Source: Nocardioides marmotae
GTDB taxonomy: Bacteria > Actinomycetota > Actinomycetes > Propionibacteriales > Nocardioidaceae
Assembly (NCBI RefSeq): GCF_013177455.1
Contig: NZ_CP053660.1
Span: forward strand, 1,798,001 to 1,862,000
Reading direction: 5' to 3'
DNA: 64,000 nt
The notes beneath the pieces are model-generated. The model was not told the origin of the DNA, searched no databases, and saw nothing but the letters and a program-made list of their open reading frames with translations. Shown in pieces: positions 31,933 to 45,150 of this stretch; positions within the stretch are counted from its first letter, which is position 1; every line of letters starts with the position of its first letter. The translations under genes and the position numbers were made by a program.

Positions 31933-33528
31933 ATGAGCGCGGAGGTCAGTGAGCTGGTGGTGGAGGACGTCCTCGGGGCGCCCGTCCGGGTCTTCGCGGA
32001 GAGGTTCCGCGCGTTGCACGAGGTGCTGGCCGCGTCCGTCGATCACGGTGACCGGACCTACCTCCGGACCCTCGACCGCGCGGTGACCTTCGGCGAGCAC
32101 GCACGCCGTGTCTCCTCGCTCGCGCTCGCTCTGAAGCAGGAGCACGGCATCGGCAAGGGCGACCGCGTGGCGATCGCCGCCGCCAACTCGCAGGAGTGGA
32201 TCGAGACCTTCTGGGCGACGGTGTCGATCGGCGCGATCGCCGTCGGCTGCAACGCCTGGTGGTCACCGCGAGAGCTCGCGCAGGCCCTCGAGCTCACCCG
32301 CCCGGTCCTCGTCGTCGCCGACGAGCGTCGCCGAGCGAGCCTCGGCACCAGCGAGGTGGCGGTCGTCGTCATCGAGTCCGCCCACGAGCGGATGGCGACG
32401 GCACACCCCGACGCGCCGCTGCCGCGTGCCGACGTCGCCGAGGACGACCCGGCGGTCATCCTGTTCACCTCCGGCACCTCCGGCCGGCCCAAGGGGGCGG
32501 TGCACAGCCACCGCAACCTCTGCTCCGTCATCGAGTTCCACCGCAGCATGGATGCGATGGCCGCGCAGTACGGGGACCCGGTCGCACCCGAGGACAAGGT
32601 GTACCTGCTGGCGATGCCGCTCTTCCACGTCGGCAGCCTGCACAACCTCACCGTGCCGCGGCTCGCGACCGGCAGCACCGCCGCTCTCCACCTCGGTGCC
32701 TTCGACCCGGCCCGCGTCCTCCAGCTGGTGCAGGACGCGAGGGTCACCCACTGGGGAGCCGTGCCGACCATGGCCAACCGGCTGCTCGACTTCGACCGGA
32801 CGGGCGACTACGACACCTCGTCCCTCTACGCGTTCTCGCTGGCCTCCGCCCCGTCGACCGCCGCCTTCAAGGAGCGGCTGCGCGCCCGGCTGCCCTTCGC
32901 CGGGGCGCTCGTCGACAGCTACGGCCTGACCGAGTGCTGCACCGCGGTCACCGTGGCCACGCCGATGGACCTGGCGGAGTCGCCGGGCACGCTCGGCACG
33001 CCGATCCAGGGCGTCGAGCTCGAGGTGCGTTCCCCCCTCGGCAACGCGCTCCCGCCGGGAGAGGAGGGCGAGGTCTGCGTGCGCAGCGCCTACAACATGC
33101 TCGGCTACTGGGAGAACCCCGAGGCGACCGCCGCGGCGTTCGACGAGCAGCGCTGGCTCCGGACCGGCGACATCGGGTCGCTCGACGAGAAGGGCCGAGT
33201 CCGCTTGGCCGGGCGTCGCTCGGACCTGATCATCCGCGGCGGGGAGAACATCTACCCCGCCGAGGTCGAGGGGCTGCTCGCGGAGCACCCGAGCGTTCGC
33301 GAGGTGGTGGTCGTCGCCGTCCCCCACGACGACCTCGGGCAGGAGGTGGCGGCGGTCGTCGTGCCGTCCGACCCCGAGGACGACCCGGCGGCGCTGATCG
33401 CGTCCCTGAGGGAGTTCGCCGCAGAGGGGCTCGCCCACTACAAGGTCCCCGCCCGCTGGCGGGTCGCAGTGGAACCGCTCCCACGCACCGCGACCGGCAA
33501 GGTCATCCGGCCGGCGGTCAGCCCGTGA
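31933..33528 (+). CDS. acyl-CoA synthetase (AMP-binding, class I adenylate-forming)
   Basis: A 531-residue ligase that activates a carboxylate as acyl-AMP and then acyl-CoA. The P-loop-like motif A3 is ILFTSGTSGRPKGAVHSH near residue 177, A5 is DSYGLTECC near 330, A7 is WLRTGDIG, and A8/A10 is GRRSDLIIRGGENIYPAEVE and then PRTATGKVIRP with the catalytic Lys. ATG 31933 directly follows a leaderless promoter. It opens a seven-gene operon (to 40213) and overlaps the OYE gene by GTGA. It likely activates the acid released by the amidase or a side-chain acid; the substrate is unknown. Confidence 0.92.
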   Translation: MSAEVSELVVEDVLGAPVRVFAERFRALHEVLAASVDHGDRTYLRTLDRAVTFGEHARRVSSLALALKQEHGIGKGDRVAIAAANSQEWIETFWATVSIGAIAVGCNAWWSPRELAQALELTRPVLVVADERRRASLGTSEVAVVVIESAHERMATAHPDAPLPRADVAEDDPAVILFTSGTSGRPKGAVHSHRNLCSVIEFHRSMDAMAAQYGDPVAPEDKVYLLAMPLFHVGSLHNLTVPRLATGSTAALHLGAFDPARVLQLVQDARVTHWGAVPTMANRLLDFDRTGDYDTSSLYAFSLASAPSTAAFKERLRARLPFAGALVDSYGLTECCTAVTVATPMDLAESPGTLGTPIQGVELEVRSPLGNALPPGEEGEVCVRSAYNMLGYWENPEATAAAFDEQRWLRTGDIGSLDEKGRVRLAGRRSDLIIRGGENIYPAEVEGLLAEHPSVREVVVVAVPHDDLGQEVAAVVVPSDPEDDPAALIASLREFAAEGLAHYKVPARWRVAVEPLPRTATGKVIRPAVSP

Positions 33529-34778
33529 CTCCACCGGACGTCTTCACCCCGGGCCGCATCGGACCTCTGGTCCTGCGCAACCGCACGATCAAGGCGGCGA
33601 CGTACGAGGGTCTGAGCCACCGCGGCCGGGTCACCCGCGACCTCATCGACTTCCACGCCGCATACGCCAGGGGCGGCGTGGGGATGACGACCGTGGCCTA
33701 CTGCGCAGTCGACACCGACGGGCGCACCGACCGGCACCAGGTCGTGTGGACCGACGGGGCCATGCCCGGGCTGCGCGCGCTGACCGACGCGGTCCACGCG
33801 GAGGGTGCCGCCGCCTCCGTGCAGATCGGCCACGGCGGGCCGGTCGCGGAGGCACGCAGCAACCGGTCGCCCGCGCTCGCGCCGAGCGCGCGGGTCAACG
33901 TGATCGCCATGAACAAGTCGAGGGAGGCGACGGTCGCCGATCTCCAGCGCATCGTCGCGGCCCACGGCCGGGCCGCGCGCCTGGCCGTGGAGGCGGGCTT
34001 CGACGCCGTCGAGGTCCACCTCGGCCACAACTACCTGGCGAGCGCCTTCCTGAGCCCGAAGCTCAACGGTCGCGACGACGAGTACGGCGGCGGTCTGCGC
34101 AACCGGGCGCGGCTGGCCCGTCAGATCATGGCGGCGGTCCGCGAGGAGGTGGGTGACCGGATCGCGATCATCGCGAAGATGAACATGGACGACGGGGCGC
34201 CGGGCGGCTTCTGGCTGGACGAGGCGATCCCGGTCGCCCAGTGGCTGGAGGCCGACGGCACGCTCGACGCGCTCGAGATGACGTCGGGCAGCTCGCTGCT
34301 CAACCCGATGTACCTCTTCAAGGGCGACGTCCCGCTCGAGGAGTTCGCGGGCGTGATGCCGCAGCCGATCAAGGCGGGGGTCAAGGTGATCGGCCATCGA
34401 CTGCTCAAGCACTACCCCTACACCGACGGGTTCCTGCTGGAGGACGCCAAGCAGATCCGGGCGGCGGTGGGCCTGCCGATGATCCTGCTCGGCGGCGTCA
34501 CCAGCCGTGCGGTGATGGACACCGCCATGGCGGAGGGGTTCGAGTTCGTCGCGATGGCGCGGGCCCTCCTGCGCGAGCCCGACCTGGTCAACCGCATCAA
34601 GGACGACGAGAGCCGCCGATCGCTGTGCATCCACTGCAACAAGTGCATGCCGACCAACTACACGGGCACGCGCTGCGTGCTCGTCGACCGCCGTACCTCT
34701 CGGACCGCGACGTGGGGCAAGCCCGAGGGTTATGCCGAGCCGTCCGGTGAGTGGGACGCGTCACACCGCGCCGGCTGA
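33525..34778 (+). CDS. NADH:flavin oxidoreductase (Old Yellow Enzyme family, single domain with Fe-S cysteines)
   Basis: A 417-residue OYE-like TIM barrel. Features include the N-terminal FTPGRIGPLVLRNRTIKAA, FMN-site residues in VQIGHGG, the HLGHNYLASAFLSPKLN active-site strand, and LGGVTSRAVMDTAMAEG with FVAMARALLREP for FMN phosphate. After the barrel it has CIHCNKC plus a Cys ten residues later, the 4Fe-4S pattern of 2,4-dienoyl-CoA reductase, but it stops before the FAD/NAD domain of that enzyme. It probably reduces an activated C=C of the pathway substrate. Start and stop both overlap neighbours (GTGA, ATGA). Confidence 0.9.
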   Translation: MTPPDVFTPGRIGPLVLRNRTIKAATYEGLSHRGRVTRDLIDFHAAYARGGVGMTTVAYCAVDTDGRTDRHQVVWTDGAMPGLRALTDAVHAEGAAASVQIGHGGPVAEARSNRSPALAPSARVNVIAMNKSREATVADLQRIVAAHGRAARLAVEAGFDAVEVHLGHNYLASAFLSPKLNGRDDEYGGGLRNRARLARQIMAAVREEVGDRIAIIAKMNMDDGAPGGFWLDEAIPVAQWLEADGTLDALEMTSGSSLLNPMYLFKGDVPLEEFAGVMPQPIKAGVKVIGHRLLKHYPYTDGFLLEDAKQIRAAVGLPMILLGGVTSRAVMDTAMAEGFEFVAMARALLREPDLVNRIKDDESRRSLCIHCNKCMPTNYTGTRCVLVDRRTSRTATWGKPEGYAEPSGEWDASHRAG

Positions 34779-35758
34779 TGCGGTGCGAGGTTCCTCCCGT
34801 GGCCCGACGCACCCTGGTTCCCCTGCTGGAGCTGCTGGCCGTCCTGTTCCTGGTCAGCATCGGCGTCTCCCTGCTGCTCTCGCTGGTCCCCGGGGACCCG
34901 GCGGTCGCGATCCTCGGCGAGGGCCGCACGCCGGAGGAGTACGAGGCGCTCCGTGAGCGGCTCGGCCTCAACGACCCGTTCCTGAGCCGGTACGGCGACT
35001 GGTTGGGTGGTGTCCTGACCGGAGACCTCGGCACGTCCCTGGTGCCTCCGCAGACCGGCGTGCTGGACCGGATCGTGTCCGCGATGCCCGTCAGCCTCGA
35101 GCTGGCGCTGCTCGGCCTGACGATGGCGCTGCTCATCGCGGTGCCCCTGGCGATGTGGTCGGCCTACTACCAGGGCGGCCGCACGGACCGCGCCATCAGC
35201 GCGGTGACCTTCGCCCTGCTCTCGATGCCGTCGTTCCTGATCGGGCTGCTGCTGATCGCCGTGCTGGTGAACTCGCTCGACTTGTTCCCCCGCAACGAAT
35301 GGGTCCGGCCCGGCGACGGTCTCTGGTCGAACCTCACGCACGCCTTCCTGCCGGCGCTGACGATCGCGCTGATGGAGGCGGCGATGTTCACGCGGATCCT
35401 CCGCGCGGACCTGGTCACCACGCTTCACGAGGACTTCATCCTCGCCGCTCGCGCGCGGGGCATGTCGCCCCTGCGGATCATGGTGAGCGACGCACTGCGT
35501 CCGTCGTCGTTCTCGCTGGTGACCGTGCTCGGGCTCAGCATCGGCCGGCTCGTCGGCAGCACGGTGATCGTCGAGTACCTCTTCGCGCTGCCCGGGATGG
35601 GCAAGCTCGTCATCGACGCAGCGAACCAGGGCAACTACCCGGTCGTGCAGGGCGCCGTCCTCGTCATCGCCGTCATCTACGTGGGCAGCAACGCCCTGAT
35701 CGACCGTTCCTATGGCCTGCTCGACCCGAGGACCCGCCGTGCTCGCGCCCACACCTGA
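34778..35758 (+). CDS. peptide-type ABC transporter permease (DppB-like)
   Basis: A 326-residue permease with six TM helices and the BPD_transp_1 signature (AARARGMSPLRIMVSDALRP, the EAA loop contacting the ATPase). The early segment LVPGDPAVAILGEGRTPEEY and the LPGMGKLVIDAANQGNYPVV block are typical of DppB/OppB. ATG 34778 overlaps the OYE stop by one base pair step (TGATG); GTG 34751 and GTG 34799 are alternatives. It is the first of four importer genes and pairs with the next gene in the membrane. Confidence 0.92.
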   Translation: MRCEVPPVARRTLVPLLELLAVLFLVSIGVSLLLSLVPGDPAVAILGEGRTPEEYEALRERLGLNDPFLSRYGDWLGGVLTGDLGTSLVPPQTGVLDRIVSAMPVSLELALLGLTMALLIAVPLAMWSAYYQGGRTDRAISAVTFALLSMPSFLIGLLLIAVLVNSLDLFPRNEWVRPGDGLWSNLTHAFLPALTIALMEAAMFTRILRADLVTTLHEDFILAARARGMSPLRIMVSDALRPSSFSLVTVLGLSIGRLVGSTVIVEYLFALPGMGKLVIDAANQGNYPVVQGAVLVIAVIYVGSNALIDRSYGLLDPRTRRARAHT

Positions 35759-36799
35759 GACCACCGAGACAGTCACCGCGCCGGTGCGCGGCCGCAGCCG
35801 ACGCGTCGCGCTGCTCGCCGGCGTGATCCTGCTGCCCGCCGGGATCGCCCTCGCCTGGTGGGCCGCGAGCGCTGCGGTGCTCGTGACGCTCGTCCGGATG
35901 ATCCTCCTCGTCGCCGGGGTCCTCCTCGCCATCACGGGGCTGGGCCGGGTGGCGGGAGCCGTTCGCGGCAAGCCGGTCGACGTCGTGTTCGGGCTTGCCA
36001 TGGCCTGGCTGGTGCTGGTCGTGTCGGCGGCGGCACTCGCGCCGTGGCTGCCTCTGAACAACCACGCCGACGCCGTCGCCGGGCTGTCGTCACCGGTCTT
36101 CGCGGAGCCTGGAGGTCTCGGGGCCGAACACCCGCTGGGCACCAACAACTTCGGCCTCGACGTGCTCGCCCGGACGGTGCACGGAGCGCGGACCTCCCTC
36201 CTCGTCGCGCTGGTGGCCGTGCTGGTCGGCACCGTCGTCGGTGGGCTCGTCGGGCTGGTCTCCGGCTTCGTGCGTGGCACCACCGACCAGGTGGTCGGGA
36301 TCCTGTCCAACACCCTGCTCGCGGTGCCCCCGCTGATCCTGCTGATCGCGCTCGGCACCGTCCTCGACCCGAGCGTGCGCAGCATCGCGTTCGCCCTGTC
36401 CCTCTTGACGATCCCGAGCATGGTGCGTCTCGCGCGCGCCAACACGATCACCGTGGCGCAGCGGGAGTACGTGCTCGCCGCCCGAGCGCTCGGCGCTGCG
36501 CCGGGTCGGCTGATGGTGCGTGAGGTGCTGCCGAACGTGCTGCTGCCGGTGCTCTCGCTCGCCGTCGTGATGATCTCCGTGCTTGTGGTGGCGGAGGCGT
36601 CGTTGTCCTTCCTCGGGATCGGAATCGAGCAGCCGGAGCCGACGTGGGGCAACATGATCGCCGAGGGGCAGGGCGGCGTCATGGAGGACCACCCCTTCAT
36701 CCTGGTGGTGCCGGGTGTCTGTCTTTTCCTGACCGTGTTCTCCTTCAACCTGCTGGGGGAGAGGGCGCAGAAGCGCTGGGACCCGAGGAGCACGAAGCT

Positions 36800-36803
<4 letters not shown>
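35739..36803 (+). CDS. peptide-type ABC transporter permease (DppC-like)
   Basis: A 354-residue permease. It has two extra N-terminal TM helices (residues about 20-75) before the usual DppC core, so it is longer than the family norm of about 300. The core has [20 protein letters not shown] and the EAA loop [20 protein letters not shown], and ends with [23 protein letters not shown] 35739 has GAGGA just upstream and overlaps the previous gene by 20 nt; ATG 35712 is possible. It forms the channel with the DppB-like subunit. Confidence 0.9.
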
Positions 36804-37811
<1,008 letters not shown>

Positions 37812-37822
<11 letters not shown>

Positions 37823-38804
37823 CGGCACCGCCCACCTGCGGCCCGCCGAGGAGCGGGTCCTGGCCGTCGACGACCTCGTCGTCGAGTTCCCTGTCGCCGG
37901 CGGCACCGTCCACGCGGTGTCGGGCCTCCATCTGGACCTGCTGCCGGGGGAGACGCTCGGCATCCTCGGCGAGTCCGGTTGCGGCAAGTCGAGCGCCGGT
38001 CGCGCGCTCATGCAGCTGCCGCCGCCCACCTCGGGGTCGGTGCGCCTCGGCGACGTCGAGCTCACCGGCTTGAGGTCCCGCGCGATGCGCCGCGCCCGCG
38101 CGCGCATGCAGCTGGTCCTCCAGGACCCCGTGTCCGCGTTGAACCCGCGGCGCCGGGTCAAGGATCTGGTCGCGGAGGGCCTCCAGATCTGGGGCTGGGG
38201 CGAGCGCGACCGAGCGACGTTCGTCGATGAGCTGCTCTCCTCGGTCGGTCTCGACCCGGACTCGGTGCGCGACCGCCGCCCCCACGAGCTGTCGGGCGGT
38301 CAATGCCAGCGCGTGTGCATCGCGCGCTCGATCGCGATGGATCCCGACGTGCTGATCTGCGACGAGCCGGTCTCGAGCCTGGACGTGTCGGTCCAGGCGC
38401 AGATCCTCAACCTGCTCGAGCAGGCGCGGGACCGGCTCGGCCTGAGCATGGTCTTCATCGCCCACGACGTCGCCGTCGTGAAGAACATCAGCGACCGCGT
38501 GCTCGTGATGTACCTCGGCAAGACCTGCGAGGTGCTGCCGTCGGAGACGCTCGAGGACGCGCGGCACCCGTACACGCGGCTGCTCCTCGCTTCGCTGCCG
38601 ACTGCCTCCGATGCGGAGCTGACGGCAGCGGAGGTGCCGGTGCTCACGCGCGCGTTCGAGCTGCCCTCACCGATCGACCCGCCGTCGGGCTGCCGGTTCC
38701 GCACCCGTTGCCCGCTCGTGACCGAGCGGTGCGCCGCCGAGGAGCCGCAGCTGCGGGAGATCAGCGCGGGCCACGCCGTGGCCTGCCATCACGTGGAGGA
38801 CTGA
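37812..38804 (+). CDS. peptide-type ABC transporter ATPase (DppF-like)
   Basis: A 330-residue ATPase. Walker A is GESGCGKSSAG, the signature is LSGGQCQRV, Walker B is LICDEPVSSLDV, and the switch is IAHDVAVVK. The C-terminal cysteine set CRFRTRCPLVTERC matches the DppF/OppF type. It starts at GTG 37812, inside the end of the DppD-like gene (11-nt overlap). The two ATPases form the heterodimer of a nickel/peptide-type importer whose binding protein is encoded convergently at 40308-41930. Confidence 0.93.
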
Positions 38805-38806
38805 GG

Positions 38807-40213
38807 GTGTACGACGACGCCATCGCCGCCGCCGAGGCGGTCCGAGCCGGCGAGGTGTCCCCTCGCGAGCTCGTCGAGGACGCCATCGCCCGCATCGAGA
38901 AGGCCGACGGCGTCCTCAACGCCGTGGTCGCGGAGCGCTTCGAGGCCGCGCTCGCCGAGGTGGACGCAGGTCTCCCGGACGGGCCGCTCACGGGCGTGCC
39001 CACGCTGGTGAAGGACCTCGGCATGCAGGTGGCCGGGCTGCCGCTGGCCCGGGGCAGTCGGCTCTGGGCCGGCGACGTGCAGACCGTCGACAGCGAGCTG
39101 GTGCGTCGTTACCGGGCGGCGGGCATGGTCGTGCTGGGGACGACGAACAGTCCGGAGCTCGGCAAGAACGCCAGCACCGAGCCCGTCCTGCACGGCCCGG
39201 CCCGGAACCCGTGGTCGCCGGCCCACTCGCCGGGCGGCTCGTCCGGCGGTGCCGCCGCCGCGGTCTCCGCCGGTCTGGTGCCCGTGGCCCACGGCAACGA
39301 CGGCGGCGGCTCGATCAGGATCCCCGCCTCGGCCTGCGGCCTCTTCGGGCTCAAGCCCAGCCGTGGCCGGGTGACGACCTACCCGGTCCCGACGACGCTG
39401 GCCGCGCCGCTGCCGGCGAATCACGTGCTGACGCGGTCGGTGCGCGACAGCGCGCTGTTGCTGGACCTCTCGTCCGCGCCGCTGCCTGGTGATGCGCTCG
39501 CGGCGCCGACGCCGTCCGCACCCTTCGCCGAGCAGGCCGCCGGGGCGCCCGGGCGGCTCCGGATCGGACTGGCCACCCGTCGCGCAGACGGCGGCGAGGT
39601 GTCCCTCGAGGTGGTCGCCGCAGCGCGCCGTACCGCCGCTCTCTGCGAGGAGCTCGGCCACGTGGTCGAGGAGACCGAGCTCGCCTACGACAGCGACCTC
39701 CTGACCGGCGGCTTCGGCGTGTTGATGGGCGCCTCCCTCCTCGCCGACGTCACCCACCGGCTCGCGGAGCTCGGCCGGCCGCTGCAGGACGACGACCTCG
39801 AGCCGTTCACCCGCATGCTCTACGACCACTACGCCGCGTCGATGACACCCGTCCAGGTGTACGACGCCCAGGCGGCCGTGCAGCAGGTCGGCTGGCAGCT
39901 CGGTGCGATGTTCGGCCGTGTCGACCTGCTGCTGACTCCCACGTTGCCACTGCCCGTCCCGGAGCTCGGGTTCCTCGACACGACCGACCCATCGGTGATG
40001 TGGCAGCGCGGCGGGGACTACTCGTCCTTCACCGCCGTCGCGAACGCGACCGGCATGCCGGCCATGTCCGTGCCGGCCGGGCTCGACGCCGGAGGTCTCC
40101 CGCTCGGCGCCCATTTCATGGGGGACCTCGGCGCGGAAGGCACCCTCCTGGCGCTCGGGACCCAGCTCGAGGCGGCCCGCCCGTGGGAGCTGCTGGCGCC
40201 GTCGTACCGCTGA
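38807..40213 (+). CDS. amidase-signature family hydrolase
   Basis: A 468-residue amidase. The Ser-cisSer-Lys triad is complete: Lys69 (TLVKDLGM), the cis-Ser around 145 (HSPGGSSGGAAAA), and the nucleophile Ser169 (GNDGGGSIRIPAS). The C-terminal half carries LLTPTLPLPVPELG and FTAVANATGMPAMSVP, typical of the family. It hydrolyses a C-N amide bond in the cytoplasm. It is the last gene of the ligase-OYE-importer operon, 2 nt after the ATPase, which suggests the imported compound carries an amide that is cleaved before CoA activation. Confidence 0.93.
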   Translation: MYDDAIAAAEAVRAGEVSPRELVEDAIARIEKADGVLNAVVAERFEAALAEVDAGLPDGPLTGVPTLVKDLGMQVAGLPLARGSRLWAGDVQTVDSELVRRYRAAGMVVLGTTNSPELGKNASTEPVLHGPARNPWSPAHSPGGSSGGAAAAVSAGLVPVAHGNDGGGSIRIPASACGLFGLKPSRGRVTTYPVPTTLAAPLPANHVLTRSVRDSALLLDLSSAPLPGDALAAPTPSAPFAEQAAGAPGRLRIGLATRRADGGEVSLEVVAAARRTAALCEELGHVVEETELAYDSDLLTGGFGVLMGASLLADVTHRLAELGRPLQDDDLEPFTRMLYDHYAASMTPVQVYDAQAAVQQVGWQLGAMFGRVDLLLTPTLPLPVPELGFLDTTDPSVMWQRGGDYSSFTAVANATGMPAMSVPAGLDAGGLPLGAHFMGDLGAEGTLLALGTQLEAARPWELLAPSYR

Positions 40214-40259
40214 CGGCCTCCGGCCCTGGTGGACCGTCGCGCCCGCCGCGACGACGAAG

Positions 40260-40290
40260 AAGCCCCCGCCGAGGACCGGCCGGGGGCTCC
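40260..40290. terminator. bidirectional hairpin between the amidase and binding-protein genes
   Basis: The arms AGCCCCCG and CGGGGGCT form an 8-bp GC stem (40261-40268 with 40281-40288), extendable with a bulge. It lies midway between two convergent stops (40213 and 40308). Confidence 0.7.
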
Positions 40291-40307
40291 TGTCGTGTGC
40301 GGTGCGA

Positions 40308-41930
40308 TCAGCTCTTCCAGGCGTCACCCAGCAGCAGCAGGGTCTCCGACGTCGCCTGCACGCCGTGCACGTCGCCGTTCCACGGGATGAAGAACGCTCC
40401 CGCGCCCATCGCCACGCCCGGGACCGTCTCCTGCCACAGCTGGTTGATCTGCTCGAGCAGGTCGGTGGCCTCCTCGCCCGAAGCCGACTGCAGCTGGTCG
40501 ATCAGCGCGTCCATCTCCGGGTTGGCGTAGCCGGAGGGGTTCTGCGGGGACTGGCTGACGAGGTTGGTCGCGAGCCGCGAGTACGGGTCCTCGTCGGGAA
40601 CGCTCATGGCCGCGACAGCGATGTCGTAGTCGTGGGTGACGTAGATCCGCTCGGTCTGGTCCGCGATGTTGCGCAGGAGGTCGGTCTCGACGTCGAAGCC
40701 GACGGCTTCGAGCATCCCCTCGGCGGTCACGGCCTGGGTCTGCGAGGCCTGGTCGGACTGGCCGATGTAGGTGAGCTTCCCGTCGTACCCGTCGGCCTTC
40801 GCCTCCTCGAGCAGGGCCTTCGCCTTCTCGGGGTCGAAGTCGGCGGTCTCGATCTCGGAGAAGTACGGCGCACTGGGCGAGTAGATGTTGCGGCCGGGGA
40901 GGCCGGCGCCACCGTTCACCCGGTCGGCGATGACCTGCGGGTCGATCGCGTAGTTGATGGCCTGGCGGACGCGCACGTCCGAGGCAGGGCGCCCCTCGCG
41001 GTTGTTCAGCCAGTAGATGCTGCCGAGTCCGTTCGGCACCATGAGACCGGAGAAGCCATCCTTGCGGGCCTTCTCGACGGTCTGCGGCGCGCGGATGTTG
41101 GTGATGTCGACGGTTCCGTCGGCGAGCGAGCTCAGCCGGTCGTCGTCACTCGCCAGCCAGACGAACCGGACGGCCTCCAAAGGAGGTTCGCCGTTCCAGT
41201 AGTCGGGGTTGGCGGTGAGCAACAGCTCTTCGGCCGGCTTGTACTCGTCCAGGACGAACGGCCCGGCCCCGATCGGCTCGAACGCGTCGGGGCCGTTCTC
41301 GTACGCCGCCGGGGCGATGATCATGCCGGGGCCGCTGGCGAGCATGTTGGGGAAGGTGCTCCACGGCTTCTGCAGCGTGAAGACGACCGTGTCGTCGCCC
41401 TCGGGTCGCATGTCCTTGATGTTCGTCGCCAGGAGGAGCGTGTTGTAACCCGCGTTCTCCATGTAGTAGGCGAGGCTGCCGACGACCGCGGCGGAGTCCA
41501 GCGGCGAGCCGTCGGAGAACGTCACCCCCTCGCGGAGCTTCAGGGTCCAGGTCGTGTCGTCCTGCGATGTCAGCGACTTCGCGAGCCAGGGCTGGAAGGA
41601 GTTCGAGGGCTGGTCGTAGCGCACGAGCACGTCGTAGACGGCGGCGAGTGCGTTGCCGCCCGCGGCACCGTTCGGGATGGTCTTGGTGGGGTCGAGGCTG
41701 CGTGCCTCGGAGTAGTCCGCGAGCGTCAGGGTGCCGCCCTCGGTCGGGTCGCCCGAGTCCTTCTCGCCGACCAGGCCGGCGGTGTAGATCTCCTCCTTGC
41801 TCAGCGACCGGGGCTCCTCGCCACCGTTCTCCTCGTCCGTGCCGCCCGAGCCGGCACACCCGGCCGCCAGCAGCGCTGTCGCCATGAGCGCGGCTGCGAC
41901 ACGGCCGCGTGTCGTGATGCGGTTCCTCAC
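40308..41930 (-). CDS. peptide-type ABC transporter substrate-binding lipoprotein (family 5)
   Basis: A 540-residue lipoprotein. The GTG start at 41930 has TGGAGGA upstream, and the signal peptide ends in the lipobox LLAAGC with Cys25. The mature protein is a SBP_bac_5 fold: SLDPTKTIPNGAAGG, the WTLKLREGVTFSDGSPLDSA signature near residue 130, and a terminal YANPEMDALIDQLQSA. It captures the substrate outside the membrane for the DppBCDF-like complex encoded convergently. It has its own promoter (-10 TAGCGT, 41993-41988) with box S3 upstream, so it is controlled with the importer operon. Confidence 0.93.
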   Translation of the reverse strand: MRNRITTRGRVAAALMATALLAAGCAGSGGTDEENGGEEPRSLSKEEIYTAGLVGEKDSGDPTEGGTLTLADYSEARSLDPTKTIPNGAAGGNALAAVYDVLVRYDQPSNSFQPWLAKSLTSQDDTTWTLKLREGVTFSDGSPLDSAAVVGSLAYYMENAGYNTLLLATNIKDMRPEGDDTVVFTLQKPWSTFPNMLASGPGMIIAPAAYENGPDAFEPIGAGPFVLDEYKPAEELLLTANPDYWNGEPPLEAVRFVWLASDDDRLSSLADGTVDITNIRAPQTVEKARKDGFSGLMVPNGLGSIYWLNNREGRPASDVRVRQAINYAIDPQVIADRVNGGAGLPGRNIYSPSAPYFSEIETADFDPEKAKALLEEAKADGYDGKLTYIGQSDQASQTQAVTAEGMLEAVGFDVETDLLRNIADQTERIYVTHDYDIAVAAMSVPDEDPYSRLATNLVSQSPQNPSGYANPEMDALIDQLQSASGEEATDLLEQINQLWQETVPGVAMGAGAFFIPWNGDVHGVQATSETLLLLGDAWKS

Positions 41931-42022
41931 TGGTCCTCCAAGTGGGTCGACCCGGGACGCGTGGCTTCCGGGAGTGTGGTCCACGTCACGCTAGGAGTGC
42001 GGGTTGCAGTCCAACTGCCGTC

Positions 42023-42039
42023 GTCCCGCTCACCGGGAC
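42023..42039. promoter_or_regulatory. shared-regulon box S3 upstream of the binding-protein gene
   Basis: GTCCCGCTCACCGGGAC is a 17-bp palindrome with one mismatch. Its centre (42031) is 51 bp upstream of the start point predicted from the minus-strand -10 TAGCGT (41993-41988). It lies in the 357-nt gap 41931-42287, which otherwise holds the aconitase promoter region. Confidence 0.7.
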
Positions 42040-42118
42040 GCTCGCCCCGGTGCTCGATGTGGCGCCGACGTCGGTGACCGGATCGCCTCGAGTCCCCGAG
42101 ACGCCTCGACATCGTGTA

Positions 42119-42132
42119 TCTTGACGTCAAGA
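42119..42132. promoter_or_regulatory. perfect 14-bp palindrome overlapping a -35-like element upstream of acnA
   Basis: TCTTGACGTCAAGA is a perfect palindrome 155 nt upstream of the acnA start and contains a TTGACG -35-like hexamer. It is a plausible operator for a TCA-cycle regulator. The leader between it and GTG 42288 shows no gene. Confidence 0.6.
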
Positions 42133-42287
42133 GATCCACCGGATCGACACGGGCGGCTCGGCCAGCGGGATAAGGGGAACCTTCCTTTCCTCGGTCACCG
42201 GCGCAGCGGCAAGATGGCGAGAGCCCGCTGGCGGCCCGCCCGGCCGCCCGTAGTGCATCACCCGGACGTCACGAGGAGAGTTACGCA

Positions 42288-45149
<2,862 letters not shown>

Positions 45150-45150
45150 C

